The position numbers and the translations under genes are program-made. A stretch of 64,000 nucleotides of DNA from an uncultured Steroidobacter sp. (GTDB lineage: Bacteria; Pseudomonadota; Gammaproteobacteria; Steroidobacterales; Steroidobacteraceae), in NCBI RefSeq assembly GCF_937958065.1, contig NZ_CALFXI010000061.1, forward strand, positions 1 to 64,000, given 5' to 3'. Positions 41,389-50,325 of the stretch are shown piece after piece (within the stretch, counting starts at the first letter, position 1; every line of letters starts with the position of its first letter). Below the pieces are notes generated by a model. It searched no databases and was not told where the DNA came from. It worked only from the letters and a program-made list of their open reading frames with translations.

Positions 41389-43897
41389 GCGGCGTCACCG
41401 ACGCCGTCGGCTGCGTTAGCTTGAAGCCGGCTGCGCCGGCGTAAATCAACAGCTGTTCGATATTCATCAGCATGAGCACCGGTTCGGCCGCGTGCTCCGG
41501 CCGGACGGCGCGGTCGAGAATGGCGCCGCCGCGACCGTTCAAATCGCCCACCGGCAGGATGCGGCTCACGGCAATCTCGGGAATATCCGCCAGCTCCTCG
41601 ACCAGCAGGCCGAACAATTGCGAGGTTTCCACCGCGCGCACGACGATCACGTTGCGCGCATCGGTGCCCCGGCCGGTATGTAGCAGCTGACACAGATCGA
41701 TCACCGGCAGCGGCGTGTCCCGATACATCAACAAGCCGGCATGCCAGGCGGGCGCGTTCGGAATCGGACGGAGGTGGCTGCCGTCCAGCGCTTCGACGAT
41801 ATCGTTTCGTTGCAAGCCGAGGCGTTGCTGGCCACAGTAGAACGTGGCGATATCGATCATGGGCTCTTGCGCGACGGTGCGGCGATGGCTCTGCGTCTCG
41901 GCTCTTCGGAGTACGACGCGCTCGACCGCCTCGCCCAACGGAATGAGGATCAGACTGAACGCGCCCATGCCGGGGTATTCGCGATACCCGGACGTCCTGC
42001 GCATGCCGACCGCGTAATGAATGCCCTTCATGCACACGGTCTGTGGCGCGTTGCCCTGCGCGCTCAGTAATTCTCGAGGCAGGTCGACGGTGTCGCCGGG
42101 CTCATACCCGGAGGTGGCCGCGATGACGGTCATGCGTGAGTCGACGAACAATCCGATGCAACCGCTGACGACCTGGCCTGATTCAGTGCGAGGCAGCGCA
42201 TCGCGCAACATGGCTTTGAACTGTGGCGCCGAGTCGAACACGATCCCGATGCCGCCGATCACCCGCCGGGCTTCATTGCGAAGCGCGGCGCCGTAGATCA
42301 ACGTGTGCTGGCCGCCGTAGAGATCGCTTCGAGCGAATGCCGAAACCGCGTACTGCTGCGAGTCGCGCAGGTCCAGCGTGGCTGGAGCCCAAGGCTCTTC
42401 GATCGTGCTTCCAACCTTGCTCGCATGCGCCGGGTTCGAAACAGCAACGACGCGGCGGTCGCTGTCGAACAGGACGATGTCGTGATAGACGGTGTAGAGG
42501 CTGTTGATGTGGCGAAGGATTGCGCCGGCATCGCGCTCGCCGCCGCGGTTCGAGAGATGGCGGCTCAAGGCGCCGTTCAGTGCCCACCAGCGGCAATCGT
42601 TGGCGCGCTCGTAAAGATTCCGATCGAGCACGTCGACCGCAAGCGAGGCGAGCAGCTGCGCATCGTCGAGAATCGAGGACACGACCGTTTCCTGCAGCTC
42701 ACTGATGGAGTGCTCGAACGTATCCTGAGTGCGACGGCCGGCGTTGCCGATCTCGCGCAGCAGGACCTTGGTGAAATCGCTGCCGCTGTCCGTGCTGGTC
42801 GCGAGACGCACGTTGCCGTTCCACACCGTGCGATTCAACTCGCGCTGAATGGCGTCGGCCTGTACAGGGATCTTGCGCAGGGCGGGGGAGAAGATGGTCT
42901 GACTCTCACGCAAGGCTGCGAGCAGCTCTCGGGGAATCGTCTTGGCGCCGTCGCCGGTCTGACCGTCGAACGCATGCTCGATCGGCAACATGGCATGCCC
43001 ATACCAACCGGGGCCCATGTAGCCTTGGTAACCCTGAGTGCGGCACGTGACCGCGAGATATCCGCGGCCCGCGAAACGAATCATGCGGCCGCCGGCATCG
43101 AGCGCGACGGGCATGGCTGCGCCAACCGGAACCTGCCAGGGATCGCTGCTGGCGAGCACGGTGCCATGCGGGTCGAGGAAGCAGAACACCGTCCAATCGT
43201 CCTCCGCGCGCAGCTTGTCGAAGATGCCGCCGACTTCATCTTCGAACCGGAAGCACAGGCACAGTACGCCTTCCACGCGCGAGCCGTCGCCGACGCGGAA
43301 GGAGTAGATGAGATTGCGATCGGACCCGGGCAACAGGTCGATGCGACCGAACGTCTCGACGTACCCCTGGCGAGTGGTGAGCGTGTGTTTCAGCAGGTCG
43401 TGCGACGTGCGCTCGACGGTGTGGCGCTCGTCCAGACGGACGAGCACCTGGCCGTCCGCATCCAGCAGCACGACATCGTGATAAACGGAATATTTTCCGA
43501 CGTACTCTTGGAAGCGGCCACGCAGGCGATCGTTCAGTTTATCGGTCTGCGCGCTTTCGGTGCGGCGCTGGTGCAGATAGTCGCGGATGTCATCGTCGGT
43601 CGCGAGGAAGCCGATATCGGCGGTACGCTCGAACAGGTTGCGCACGATGACGTCGATGGCGATCTGGCCGCGCGCTTTCAGTGCCAGCATCGCCTTCTTG
43701 TATGTCTCTTCGCTCAGGCTGTGCACGAGATCGTTGGCCAGGCCTTCGAATGCCTGGCGCGTGCTGCTCATGTCGGCGCCGTCGCCGCGCAAATGTGACA
43801 ACAGCGACAACGTGTCCCACGAGCCCTGCAGGCTGGCCAGGCGGGCGCGATAGTCCTCCACCGAGGACATATGACGTACCACCGCTGCCTTGACCAT
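41372..43897 (-). CDS. Dual sensor-domain protein with C-terminal CheW domain
   Basis: About 841 residues from ATG 43897; the true start is uncertain because the frame stays open upstream. Two related sensor-like blocks occur, each with Y-x-VYHD-(V/I)-VL-x-D (KYSVYHDVVLLDADGQV near 145 and LYTVYHDIVLFDSDRRV near 475). A helical segment lies between them (EIGNAGRRTQDTFEHSISELQ). The last ~140 residues are CheW-like (IDIATFYCGQQRLGLQRNDIVEAL, LMYRDTPLPVIDLCQLL, VIVVRAVETSQLFGLLVEEL). There is no membrane segment and no methyl-accepting hairpin. It probably couples a cytoplasmic stimulus to CheA, but the stimulus is unknown. Confidence 0.8.
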   Translation of the reverse strand: MVKAAVVRHMSSVEDYRARLASLQGSWDTLSLLSHLRGDGADMSSTRQAFEGLANDLVHSLSEETYKKAMLALKARGQIAIDVIVRNLFERTADIGFLATDDDIRDYLHQRRTESAQTDKLNDRLRGRFQEYVGKYSVYHDVVLLDADGQVLVRLDERHTVERTSHDLLKHTLTTRQGYVETFGRIDLLPGSDRNLIYSFRVGDGSRVEGVLCLCFRFEDEVGGIFDKLRAEDDWTVFCFLDPHGTVLASSDPWQVPVGAAMPVALDAGGRMIRFAGRGYLAVTCRTQGYQGYMGPGWYGHAMLPIEHAFDGQTGDGAKTIPRELLAALRESQTIFSPALRKIPVQADAIQRELNRTVWNGNVRLATSTDSGSDFTKVLLREIGNAGRRTQDTFEHSISELQETVVSSILDDAQLLASLAVDVLDRNLYERANDCRWWALNGALSRHLSNRGGERDAGAILRHINSLYTVYHDIVLFDSDRRVVAVSNPAHASKVGSTIEEPWAPATLDLRDSQQYAVSAFARSDLYGGQHTLIYGAALRNEARRVIGGIGIVFDSAPQFKAMLRDALPRTESGQVVSGCIGLFVDSRMTVIAATSGYEPGDTVDLPRELLSAQGNAPQTVCMKGIHYAVGMRRTSGYREYPGMGAFSLILIPLGEAVERVVLRRAETQSHRRTVAQEPMIDIATFYCGQQRLGLQRNDIVEALDGSHLRPIPNAPAWHAGLLMYRDTPLPVIDLCQLLHTGRGTDARNVIVVRAVETSQLFGLLVEELADIPEIAVSRILPVGDLNGRGGAILDRAVRPEHAAEPVLMLMNIEQLLIYAGAAGFKLTQPTASVTPLRAAG

Positions 43898-44001
43898 GGA
43901 TTGCTGTCCGTACTCGTAGCCCTTGTCAGACAGATAACGGCCCGCGACGCAGCAACCTTGAAAAGTAAAATGCGCGCTGGTTCGCGATTTCTCGCGAGCA
44001 G

Positions 44002-44700
44002 TCAGCGGTAGGTGATCAAATGCCTCAGCTCTGCACGATCCAGGTGCGGCAGGCCATTGAACATCGAGAGCGACACCTTGTCCGCGCTGTAGATCAGGCG
44101 CGTGATGGAGGCGTTGTGAACCGCCCAGTTGAGCTCGATGCCGATGTGATTCGACAGGCCCATCAAATGCGCCACGATGGTGCCGATGACCCCGCCCGAG
44201 GTGCTGACGATCAATGTCTTCGAGCGGCCTTCGGTCCGCATGATGTTTGCTATCGTCCCGGTGATGCGGCCGTGAAAGCCGCGCCATGGCGTCATTTCCT
44301 CGGCTTCGATCTGCGCTTCCACCCACGCACGGGCGGCGCGCTCCAGGAAGAACTGAAACCTGCGACGGTCGGATTTCAACTCGGGCCAGCCGGCCTCGGC
44401 GAGTTGTTCGGGCGTCAGCGACCGGGCGAACGTGTGCAGGATGAGATCGCTGTCGTATTCATTGAACGCGGGTTCGATGGCAATCGGCGGTGCCGTGCCG
44501 GTGAAGGCTTCGGCGATCAGTTCGGCGGTTTCGGTCTGCCGTCGCAGCGAGCCGGAATAGATGCGGTCGATGGGTTCGCCCAATTCCGCGAAATACTTGC
44601 CGAGCTGGCGCGCCTGCTCGCGGCCGGTGGCAGAGAGTTGGTCGTAGTTGTCGGTGCCGAAAGACGCCTGTCCGTGACGGACCAGATAGATCGTGCTCAT
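44002..44700 (-). CDS. Histidine phosphatase family protein
   Basis: 232 residues from ATG 44700 (MSTIYLVRHGQASFG), which places the catalytic RHG at the usual distance from the N-terminus. Further family features are YSGSLRRQTETAELIAEAF and the second catalytic His in LIVSTSGGVIGTIVAHLMG, where a Ser-Thr-Ser replaces the usual His-Gly. That makes phosphatase activity less certain. It lies 104 bases upstream of the sensor-CheW gene on the same strand and may share its transcript. Confidence 0.9.
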   Translation of the reverse strand: MSTIYLVRHGQASFGTDNYDQLSATGREQARQLGKYFAELGEPIDRIYSGSLRRQTETAELIAEAFTGTAPPIAIEPAFNEYDSDLILHTFARSLTPEQLAEAGWPELKSDRRRFQFFLERAARAWVEAQIEAEEMTPWRGFHGRITGTIANIMRTEGRSKTLIVSTSGGVIGTIVAHLMGLSNHIGIELNWAVHNASITRLIYSADKVSLSMFNGLPHLDRAELRHLITYR

Positions 44701-44863
44701 GCACGCAGTGTAGCTGGCATATCGGAACGCGATCGACCTGTCAGGCAACGAGAAGCCGATACGCTCGTTCTACAACGGCTCCGGGCCGGGTGTCGACAGC
44801 GGCATCGAAACCATGATCGAGACAGTCGGTGAAGGCGAAATCACACCGACCGATGAGCCGCGT

Positions 44864-45076
44864 TCAGCGATTCGCCGCCGTACGTTTCTCGGGGGTCGGC
44901 TCGACCGGGCCCAGGTCGGTGATCTCGACAGCCCAAGAGCGCTCCGGCAGTTGGCTGATCTCCACGCTGGGTACCTCCGAGGGCGGGCTGAAGAGAGCCG
45001 ATGAGGCCCACAATGCCGCCCCGACCAGCGCGAACGCGCCGGCCACGCCAACGATTTGCTGAGACTTGATGACCAT
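44864..45076 (-). CDS. Small single-pass membrane protein
   Basis: 70 residues, ATG 45076 with AGGGAGC upstream. One hydrophobic segment (IVGVAGAFALVGAALWASSALF, about 8-29) follows a short charged N-terminus. The hydrophilic remainder is rich in Pro, Glu and Val. No family recognised; the good ribosome-binding site and coding-like composition support it as a real gene. The longer frame starting at 45205 is not needed. Confidence 0.6.
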   Translation of the reverse strand: MVIKSQQIVGVAGAFALVGAALWASSALFSPPSEVPSVEISQLPERSWAVEITDLGPVEPTPEKRTAANR

Positions 45077-45325
45077 GACGGGCTCCCTAGGGGTGCATCC
45101 TGCGCTCGCTACAGCTGATCGGCGGTCGCAACGATAGCTTTCTGAAGATTCCGCACCGTGCTTCAGATCACACGGCTTTCGGAAACGCGCCGCAAAAAGC
45201 AGCAAAACGCGATGGGTTTCTCAGCTTCTTATTTAAGCGCCGTCGCAGCGCGGAAATATTTGCAGGGGAAACACGCAGGAGGGCCGCGCCACGTCGGCGT
45301 TATGGAATGTCGCCAGCGAACAAAA

Positions 45326-45348
45326 AACGCCGTGCCGGGCACGGCGTT
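45326..45348 (-). terminator. Rho-independent terminator after the chemotaxis-associated gene
   Basis: 10-bp stem AACGCCGTGC/GCACGGCGTT with a 3-base loop, followed on the minus strand by a run of T (TTTTTTG). It lies 12 bases past the stop of the gene at 45361-45939 and ends the cheY-like operon. Confidence 0.85.
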
Positions 45349-45360
45349 GCAAAGCGAGGA

Positions 45361-45939
45361 TCAGAACAGCTCGATGTCGCCGGCGGTGCCGGCGCGAACG
45401 GTCTGTGTGCTCTGGTGAATGTGGTCGCGAGCTTCGTCGGCGGACGCGCCTTCCACCATCATCTGGAAGATTTGTTTCTCTTCCTCGGTGCGGTACAGGC
45501 GCTTGAGCGTCGTGAACAGCCGACGCCACTGCTCGCGCTGCGTGGCCTGAGCGCGATCGCATACAAACAACGCGAGCGTCGACAGGCTGTAACGCACGTG
45601 GCCGAGCCGCTGCGTGAGCTTGTCGTAGAACTGGAACGCGACGACCGCCGAGGTCATCTGGCGCTCGATGGCTTCCATCTGTTTCTTCAGATCGAGCTCG
45701 CCGAGCGCGGCGCGCTGTTCCGGCGTGAACCTGGCGGCAGCGGCCTTCATGGCACGAGCGGTCTCGGCCAGTCCGGAAAACGCCTTGACCAGCGAATCCA
45801 CGGCCACGTCGGACTCGCACGTCGCCGATTCCACCTGCGCCTCGCACAGCTCGAGCATCTGCGCGATCTGTTGTTCGGGTGTCCAATCGGCGAGCGGCGC
45901 TGCTTCGGCGTTGGCGATTTCTATGGGAGTGGGCAGCAT
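45361..45939 (-). CDS. Conserved-looking helical protein next to CheY
   Basis: 192 residues, mostly helical: ALGELDLKKQMEAIERQMTSAVVAFQFYDKLTQRLGHVRYSLSTLA, then EEEKQIFQMMVEGASADEARDHI and an acidic C-terminal DIELF. The short hydrophobic/acidic C-terminus and the helical body with a Q-F-Y-D segment recall CheZ, the phosphatase of CheY-P, which also uses a C-terminal peptide to bind CheY. The likeness is weak and the protein may belong to a separate family. It follows the CheY-like gene by 35 bases on the same strand and precedes a terminator, so the two form an operon. Confidence 0.75.
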   Translation of the reverse strand: MLPTPIEIANAEAAPLADWTPEQQIAQMLELCEAQVESATCESDVAVDSLVKAFSGLAETARAMKAAAARFTPEQRAALGELDLKKQMEAIERQMTSAVVAFQFYDKLTQRLGHVRYSLSTLALFVCDRAQATQREQWRRLFTTLKRLYRTEEEKQIFQMMVEGASADEARDHIHQSTQTVRAGTAGDIELF

Positions 45940-45974
45940 GAACGGGTCACCGCGGCTCGTGGCTTCAAGGGGCT

Positions 45975-46346
45975 TCAGAGCACTCGGGCGATAGTCGCGA
46001 GCAACTGGTCGGGGTTGAACGGCTTGACGATCCAGCCGGTCGCGCCGGCCTGCTTGCCGCGCATCTTGGTTTCCGGGCCGGACTCGGTGGTCAGCACCAG
46101 CATCGGGGTGAACTTATAGGTATCCAGGCCGCGCAGTTCCTTCACCAGCGTGATGCCGTCCATGCGGGGCATGTTGACGTCGGTCAGCACCAGATCGACA
46201 CCGCGGCCCTTGGCCAGGTCCAGGGCTTCGACGCCATCGGCGGCCTGAATCACCTCGTAGCCAGCACCTTCCAGGGTGTAGCGGACCATCTGCCGCATGG
46301 ACGCGCTATCGTCCACGGCGAGGATTGACTTCGAGGCTCCAGACAT
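45975..46346 (-). CDS. CheY-like single-domain response regulator
   Basis: 123 residues from the ATG giving MSGASKSILAVDDSASMRQ. All receiver landmarks are present: the DD acidic pair, the phospho-acceptor Asp in LVLTDVNMPRMDG, the Thr in MLVLTTESG and the Lys in GWIVKPFNPDQL. There is no output domain. The VNMP-MDG form and the PFNPDQL end are typical of chemotaxis CheY proteins. It probably works with a CheA kinase outside the window; the CheW hybrid nearby supports this. Confidence 0.95.
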   Translation of the reverse strand: MSGASKSILAVDDSASMRQMVRYTLEGAGYEVIQAADGVEALDLAKGRGVDLVLTDVNMPRMDGITLVKELRGLDTYKFTPMLVLTTESGPETKMRGKQAGATGWIVKPFNPDQLLATIARVL

Positions 46347-46487
46347 TACACGGCTCCAATTACACAGAATCTGGGCGGTCACGACAGGGGTGACTGCATC
46401 GTTTGCCGTATTAACGGCGCATGCTGCACGGAATTGAGTCAGGGCTTCCCGGAATGAGCGGCCGGTCGCACTCCGGATTCGCGCCGG

Positions 46488-47255
46488 CTATCGCGCCAGT
46501 TCGACTGTGAGGGCCGGCGCGGGCATGGCTTGCTTTTTCCGGTTCAGCGGAATGTCGTACGTCACGGTGGCGCCATAGCGCTCCGGCGCATGCGGATCGT
46601 GCCGCCGCTTGTCGAACACCAGCAGCCGCGTGCCGAGCTGAAAGCTCTCCTTCAGATCGTGCGTGATCATGAAGATGGTCATGCGGTTCGCCTGCCACAG
46701 GCGCAGGATGATTTCATGCATATCGGCCGTGATGCCCGGGTCTAAAGCGCCGAACGGCTCGTCGAGCAACAGGATCTTGGGCTCCCGGATCACCGACTGG
46801 GCGATGGACAGGCGCTGCTGCATGCCGCCGGAGAGTTGCGACGGATATTTGTCGCGTGCCGTGTGCAGACCGATGGCTTCGAGCAGGCTCTCGGCTTTCT
46901 CCAATGCCGCGCGACGCCGGGCGCCGAACAGCTTGCCCAGCCAGCGCGAGCCCGAGAACTCCAGGCCGAGCATCAGGTTCTCCAGCACGCTCAAGTGCGG
47001 GAACAGCGAGTAGCGTTGGAACACGATGCCGCGATCGGGGCCCGGCTCGGGCGGGACCGGTTGACCGTCGATCAGCAGCTGGCCTCGGGTGGGCTGCTCG
47101 ACTCCGAGCAACATGCGCAGGAACGTGGTCTTGCCACACCCAGACGCACCGATGAGGGTGACGAACTCGCGATCGGCGATCTGCAGGTTCAGATTCTCCA
47201 GCACCACCTGGTCGCCATATTCCTTCCACAGGTTCTTGACCGTGACGGCAGCCAT
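46488..47255 (-). CDS. ABC transporter ATP-binding protein of the guanidine/urea-carboxylase-linked transporter
   Basis: 255 residues. Walker A GASGCGKTTFLRML, Q-loop VFQRYSLFP, signature LSGGMQQRLSIAQ, Walker B ILLLDEPFGALDPG, H-loop ITHD. It belongs to the nitrate/sulfonate/taurine subfamily. ATG 47255 follows the permease stop by two bases; a TTG at 47261 would overlap it. It is third gene of a minus-strand operon (binding protein, permease, ATPase) led by a guanidine-I riboswitch. This operon type is usually named urea-carboxylase-related transporter, but the riboswitch indicates guanidine as substrate. Confidence 0.93.
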   Translation of the reverse strand: MAAVTVKNLWKEYGDQVVLENLNLQIADREFVTLIGASGCGKTTFLRMLLGVEQPTRGQLLIDGQPVPPEPGPDRGIVFQRYSLFPHLSVLENLMLGLEFSGSRWLGKLFGARRRAALEKAESLLEAIGLHTARDKYPSQLSGGMQQRLSIAQSVIREPKILLLDEPFGALDPGITADMHEIILRLWQANRMTIFMITHDLKESFQLGTRLLVFDKRRHDPHAPERYGATVTYDIPLNRKKQAMPAPALTVELAR

Positions 47256-47257
47256 GC

Positions 47258-48070
47258 TCAATGCGCCTCCGCCCAGGGGAACAGCCGCGCCCGCGTGTTT
47301 CGTAACAACCAGTCCATGGTGTACGCGAGCAATGTGATCCAGATGACGTACGGCAGGATCACGTCCATCGCCAGGTAGCGACGCACGAGGAAGATGCGAT
47401 AGCCGAGCCCTTCGGTGGACGCGATGGCTTCGGCGGCGATCAGAAACAGCCAGGCCGAGCCGAGTGTCAGCCGGAGTGCGTCGATGAGCCGCGGCCAGAG
47501 TTGAGGCAGGATGACGCGAGTCGCGAGCAGCCAGCTCGACGCACCCAACGTTTGTGCCTTGATGAGCTGCTCTTTGGGCAGTTCGCCGGCACGCAGGGAG
47601 ACGTCACGGACGATGCAGGGGGCGACACCAAACACGATCAGTGCGATCTTCGCGACTTCGCCGAGGCCGAGCACGATAAAAAGAATGGGCAGGATGGCCA
47701 GCGGCGGAATCATCGCGAGCGCGGCCACGAAGGGGCCCAGCAGCGACCGCACGAGGGGCAGGGCACCGATGGCGAGGCCGCCGACGATGCCGACCAGTGC
47801 GCTGATGCCGAGCGCAATCAGCAGGCGCTTCATGCTCGCGCCGGTGTCCAGCCACCAGAGTATTTCGCCGCTGCGTCGATCCTCTTCGATGGCGTAGCTC
47901 TTCAGCGTATCCACCATCGCGCTCGGCGCCGGCAGCAGCTTGTCGTCCGGATTCTCGGCGAGCCGGGTCGCCGAGCCGAATAGATAAGCTGCGATCAACA
48001 GCAGGAACGGCAGCGCACCGAGCGCCAGGGCGCCGCCGCGCGAGGGATGAAGATTGACCAGGCGTGGCAT
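47258..48070 (-). CDS. ABC transporter permease of the guanidine-linked transporter
   Basis: 270 residues with about six membrane segments: ALGALPFLLLIAAYLFGS, LLIALGISALVGIVGGLAIG, FVAALAMIPPLAILPILFIVLG and others. The permease loop lies in the EVAKIALIVFGVAPCIVRDV to ASSWLLATRVILPQLWPRL region. NitT/TauT-type binding-protein-dependent permease. It follows the binding-protein gene by six bases and is followed almost immediately by the ATPase. Substrate inferred from the riboswitch and the divergent carboxylase locus. Confidence 0.92.
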   Translation of the reverse strand: MPRLVNLHPSRGGALALGALPFLLLIAAYLFGSATRLAENPDDKLLPAPSAMVDTLKSYAIEEDRRSGEILWWLDTGASMKRLLIALGISALVGIVGGLAIGALPLVRSLLGPFVAALAMIPPLAILPILFIVLGLGEVAKIALIVFGVAPCIVRDVSLRAGELPKEQLIKAQTLGASSWLLATRVILPQLWPRLIDALRLTLGSAWLFLIAAEAIASTEGLGYRIFLVRRYLAMDVILPYVIWITLLAYTMDWLLRNTRARLFPWAEAH

Positions 48071-48076
48071 CGGTCT

Positions 48077-49156
48077 TCAGAGCGCGCCGTCCGCGGCCAT
48101 CTTCATGTAGCTGGCGTCGAATCGCATCTTTACGCTCTTCGCATTGCCCAGCGTCTTGCCGCCGGGAAATTCGATACCGACCGCATCGACGCTCTTCGCG
48201 CCTTCGCCGAGCAGCCCGTGATCGAAGGAGAACTTGCGCACCAGGTCCATCGTCTTGATCACGGTGGAGCTGGTCGCGAACGCGTGGGCTTCAGCGGGCG
48301 TCCAGAACATCTTCGTGGTCGCGAGCTGACTATTGAATCCGGCGAGATCCGTCCCCGACGCCCTGGCCATGTGTTCGAGCGCCTTCGGATCCTTGGCCGC
48401 CATCAGCTGCAACGTTTCATACCACGCGCCGACCAGCGCCTTGGCCAGCTTCGGGTTGGCTTTGAGCGTGGCGGTGTTCACGACCATCAGGTCGATGATC
48501 TCGCCCGGAATCCTGCTCGAATCGAACACCAGCTGGGCATCCTTCGCCGCCACGATCTCGCTGAGCTGCGGCTTCCACGTCACCGTCGCTTTCGTGTCCG
48601 CGGCGGCGTAGGCGCCGACGATGTCGGCATCGGACGTGTTCACGACCTTGATGTCACGCTCCTGCATGCCGGCCGTTTCGAGCGCGCGGGCGAGCAGATA
48701 GTGCGAGACCGACAGCTCCACCAGATTGACGGGCAGACCCTTGATGTTGGCGAGTGTCTTGCCTTTGCCTTTCAACACCACGCCGTCGTTGCCGTTGGAG
48801 AAGTCGCCGATGATCAGCGCGGTGGAATCGACGCCGCCCGCGGCCGGAATGGTCAGCATGTCCATGTTGGTCATGACGCAGCCGTCGAAGCCGCCGGCGG
48901 TGTACTGATTGATGGACTCAACGTAATCGTTGATTTGAGTGAGCTGAATGGAAATGCCGTATTTGTCGGCCCATTTCTTCAAGATGCCGCTCTGCGCCGC
49001 GTAGTCCCAGGGCATCCAGCCGACGTAGATGCTCCAGGCGATCTTGAACGACTTCTTCTCGGCCGCCTGCGCCGCCGGCATCAGCGCCAGCAACGACAGG
49101 GTCAGCAACACGATCCGGAACAGGCGATACAGAAGCGATTGAGCGTGGGACAGCAT
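48077..49156 (-). CDS. Periplasmic substrate-binding protein of the guanidine-linked transporter
   Basis: 359 residues with a signal peptide (LFRIVLLTLSLLALMPAAQAA). The mature protein reads KIAWSIYVGWMPWDYAAQSGILKKWADKYG, then AGGFDGCVMTNMDMLTIPAAGG, the layout of NitT/TauT-type solute-binding proteins found next to urea/guanidine carboxylase genes. AGGAG lies eight bases upstream of the ATG. It is the first coding gene after the guanidine-I riboswitch, so its expression should rise with intracellular guanidine. Confidence 0.93.
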   Translation of the reverse strand: MLSHAQSLLYRLFRIVLLTLSLLALMPAAQAAEKKSFKIAWSIYVGWMPWDYAAQSGILKKWADKYGISIQLTQINDYVESINQYTAGGFDGCVMTNMDMLTIPAAGGVDSTALIIGDFSNGNDGVVLKGKGKTLANIKGLPVNLVELSVSHYLLARALETAGMQERDIKVVNTSDADIVGAYAAADTKATVTWKPQLSEIVAAKDAQLVFDSSRIPGEIIDLMVVNTATLKANPKLAKALVGAWYETLQLMAAKDPKALEHMARASGTDLAGFNSQLATTKMFWTPAEAHAFATSSTVIKTMDLVRKFSFDHGLLGEGAKSVDAVGIEFPGGKTLGNAKSVKMRFDASYMKMAADGAL

Positions 49157-49249
49157 TCAGCGTCTCCTCTTGTTAGACAGGCCACTCGAGTCGAGTGCCG
49201 GAAGACGCATCCCGCCGGAATAAATGGGGAGGCCGCCTGCCAGCGCGCA

Positions 49250-49340
49250 AACCTCCCGGGCTTTTATCCCGCCGTGTATCCAGCCTCGTCACTGGACTGC
49301 CTCTCTCGGACCAGCGTCGCACGCGACCGGAACCCTAGAG
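49250..49340 (-). promoter_or_regulatory. Guanidine-I riboswitch (ykkC subtype 1)
   Basis: Read on the minus strand, three conserved blocks occur in order: CTAGGGTTCCG (49328-49338), GGTCCGAGAGAGG (49300-49312) and ACACGG followed by GGGATAAAAGCCCGGGAGG (down to about 49252). These are the diagnostic segments of the ykkC guanidine-I aptamer. It ends about 95 bases before the start of the transporter binding-protein gene. The 3' GGGAGG of the aptamer can pair with CCTCCC about 20 bases downstream (49226-49232 on the plus strand is the complement), a possible expression platform. Guanidine binding should switch the transporter operon on. Confidence 0.93.
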
Positions 49341-49587
49341 GCAAATTGCAATGTTCGAGTTTGCAAAGCGCGTGCCGGTCGACACTCACTGGATTTGTCG
49401 CCGCACATCTCGCGAGCAGCGCTCGTGGTTGCATTCAAATGGCGCGCCGAATTGTCTTGATCGCACTCTCGCGGTGCGTATGCATGCACGAATGATCGCT
49501 GTGCGGGCGGCGGTGGCGCCGAAATGCACGAGGATGCCGCTTGGTACGCTCCTTGCTCTGGGCATCCCGAGTCAACGCGGACTTGTC

Positions 49588-50325
49588 ATGGGTGTGAGAA
49601 TGGCCGAAGGCGCGCCGTACTGGATGCTTTGGGAAGAACTGGTCGTCGGTGGCGCCCACTGGTCCGGGCTGCTGCGTCGGGGTACGACCATGCGGCTGAC
49701 CGATGTGGCCGGCGGCGGCAATGTCTCGGCGCTGTTCTACAACTACGACGACCGGCTCGAGCGTTACAACATGGCGGACACGCTCAAGGCCCAGCACACC
49801 GCCTATCTGACACGCGGATGCGTGTGTTACTCCGATATGGGCCGGGTGATGTGCTCCATCACCGACGACACCTGCGGCTGGCACGACACCTTGTGCGGTG
49901 TCACGAACGCTTCGATGGTCAGCGCCAGGTACGGCGATGCTCGTTATCAGGAGCATCGTAACCACTATCACCGCAATGCCTATGACGGCTTTCTCAACGA
50001 GCTGGGCAAGTACGGCCTCGGCAAGCGCGATCTGGCCGCCAACATCAATTTCTTCAGCAAAGTGACCGCTGACGACGAGGGGCATCTCGAATTCCACGTG
50101 GGCCATTCGAGCCCGGGCAGCTACTTGGACCTGCGCTTCGAGATGAATACGTTGGTGGTGCTGGCCGCGTGTCAGCATCCGCTGGACCCGGCAACCGAGT
50201 ATCAGCCCAAGGAGGTGCGGCTGACGACGTGGCACTCCCGCCCGGCCCCGCGCAACGATCCTTGCCGAACGCGCTGTCCCGAGAACGAGCGCGGCTTTCG
50301 CAATACAGAGATGTGGTACCGCTGA
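49588..50325 (+). CDS. Carboxyguanidine deiminase subunit (urea-carboxylase-associated protein 1, DUF1989)
   Basis: About 245 residues from ATG 49588; the open frame extends to 49351 but upstream codons look non-coding. DUF1989-type metal-binding features are present: LTDVAGGGNVSALFYNYDDRLERYN, ITDDTCGWHDTLCGV and HRNAYDGFLNELGKYGLGKRDLAANINFF, with conserved Cys and His. Long annotated as urea-carboxylase-associated, these proteins act in pairs as carboxyguanidine deiminase (CgdA/CgdB), converting carboxyguanidine to allophanate and ammonia (established knowledge). The stop shares one base with the start of the partner gene. Confidence 0.9.
   Translation: MGVRMAEGAPYWMLWEELVVGGAHWSGLLRRGTTMRLTDVAGGGNVSALFYNYDDRLERYNMADTLKAQHTAYLTRGCVCYSDMGRVMCSITDDTCGWHDTLCGVTNASMVSARYGDARYQEHRNHYHRNAYDGFLNELGKYGLGKRDLAANINFFSKVTADDEGHLEFHVGHSSPGSYLDLRFEMNTLVVLAACQHPLDPATEYQPKEVRLTTWHSRPAPRNDPCRTRCPENERGFRNTEMWYR

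Noticed and set aside
42305..43798. 497-codon plus-strand frame opposite the sensor-CheW gene
   Set aside because: Antisense shadow; no start context or motifs, whereas the minus strand ends in a good CheW domain.
49341..49587. Possible second guanidine-I aptamer on the plus strand before the deiminase genes
   Set aside because: None of the three conserved ykkC blocks is present on that strand.
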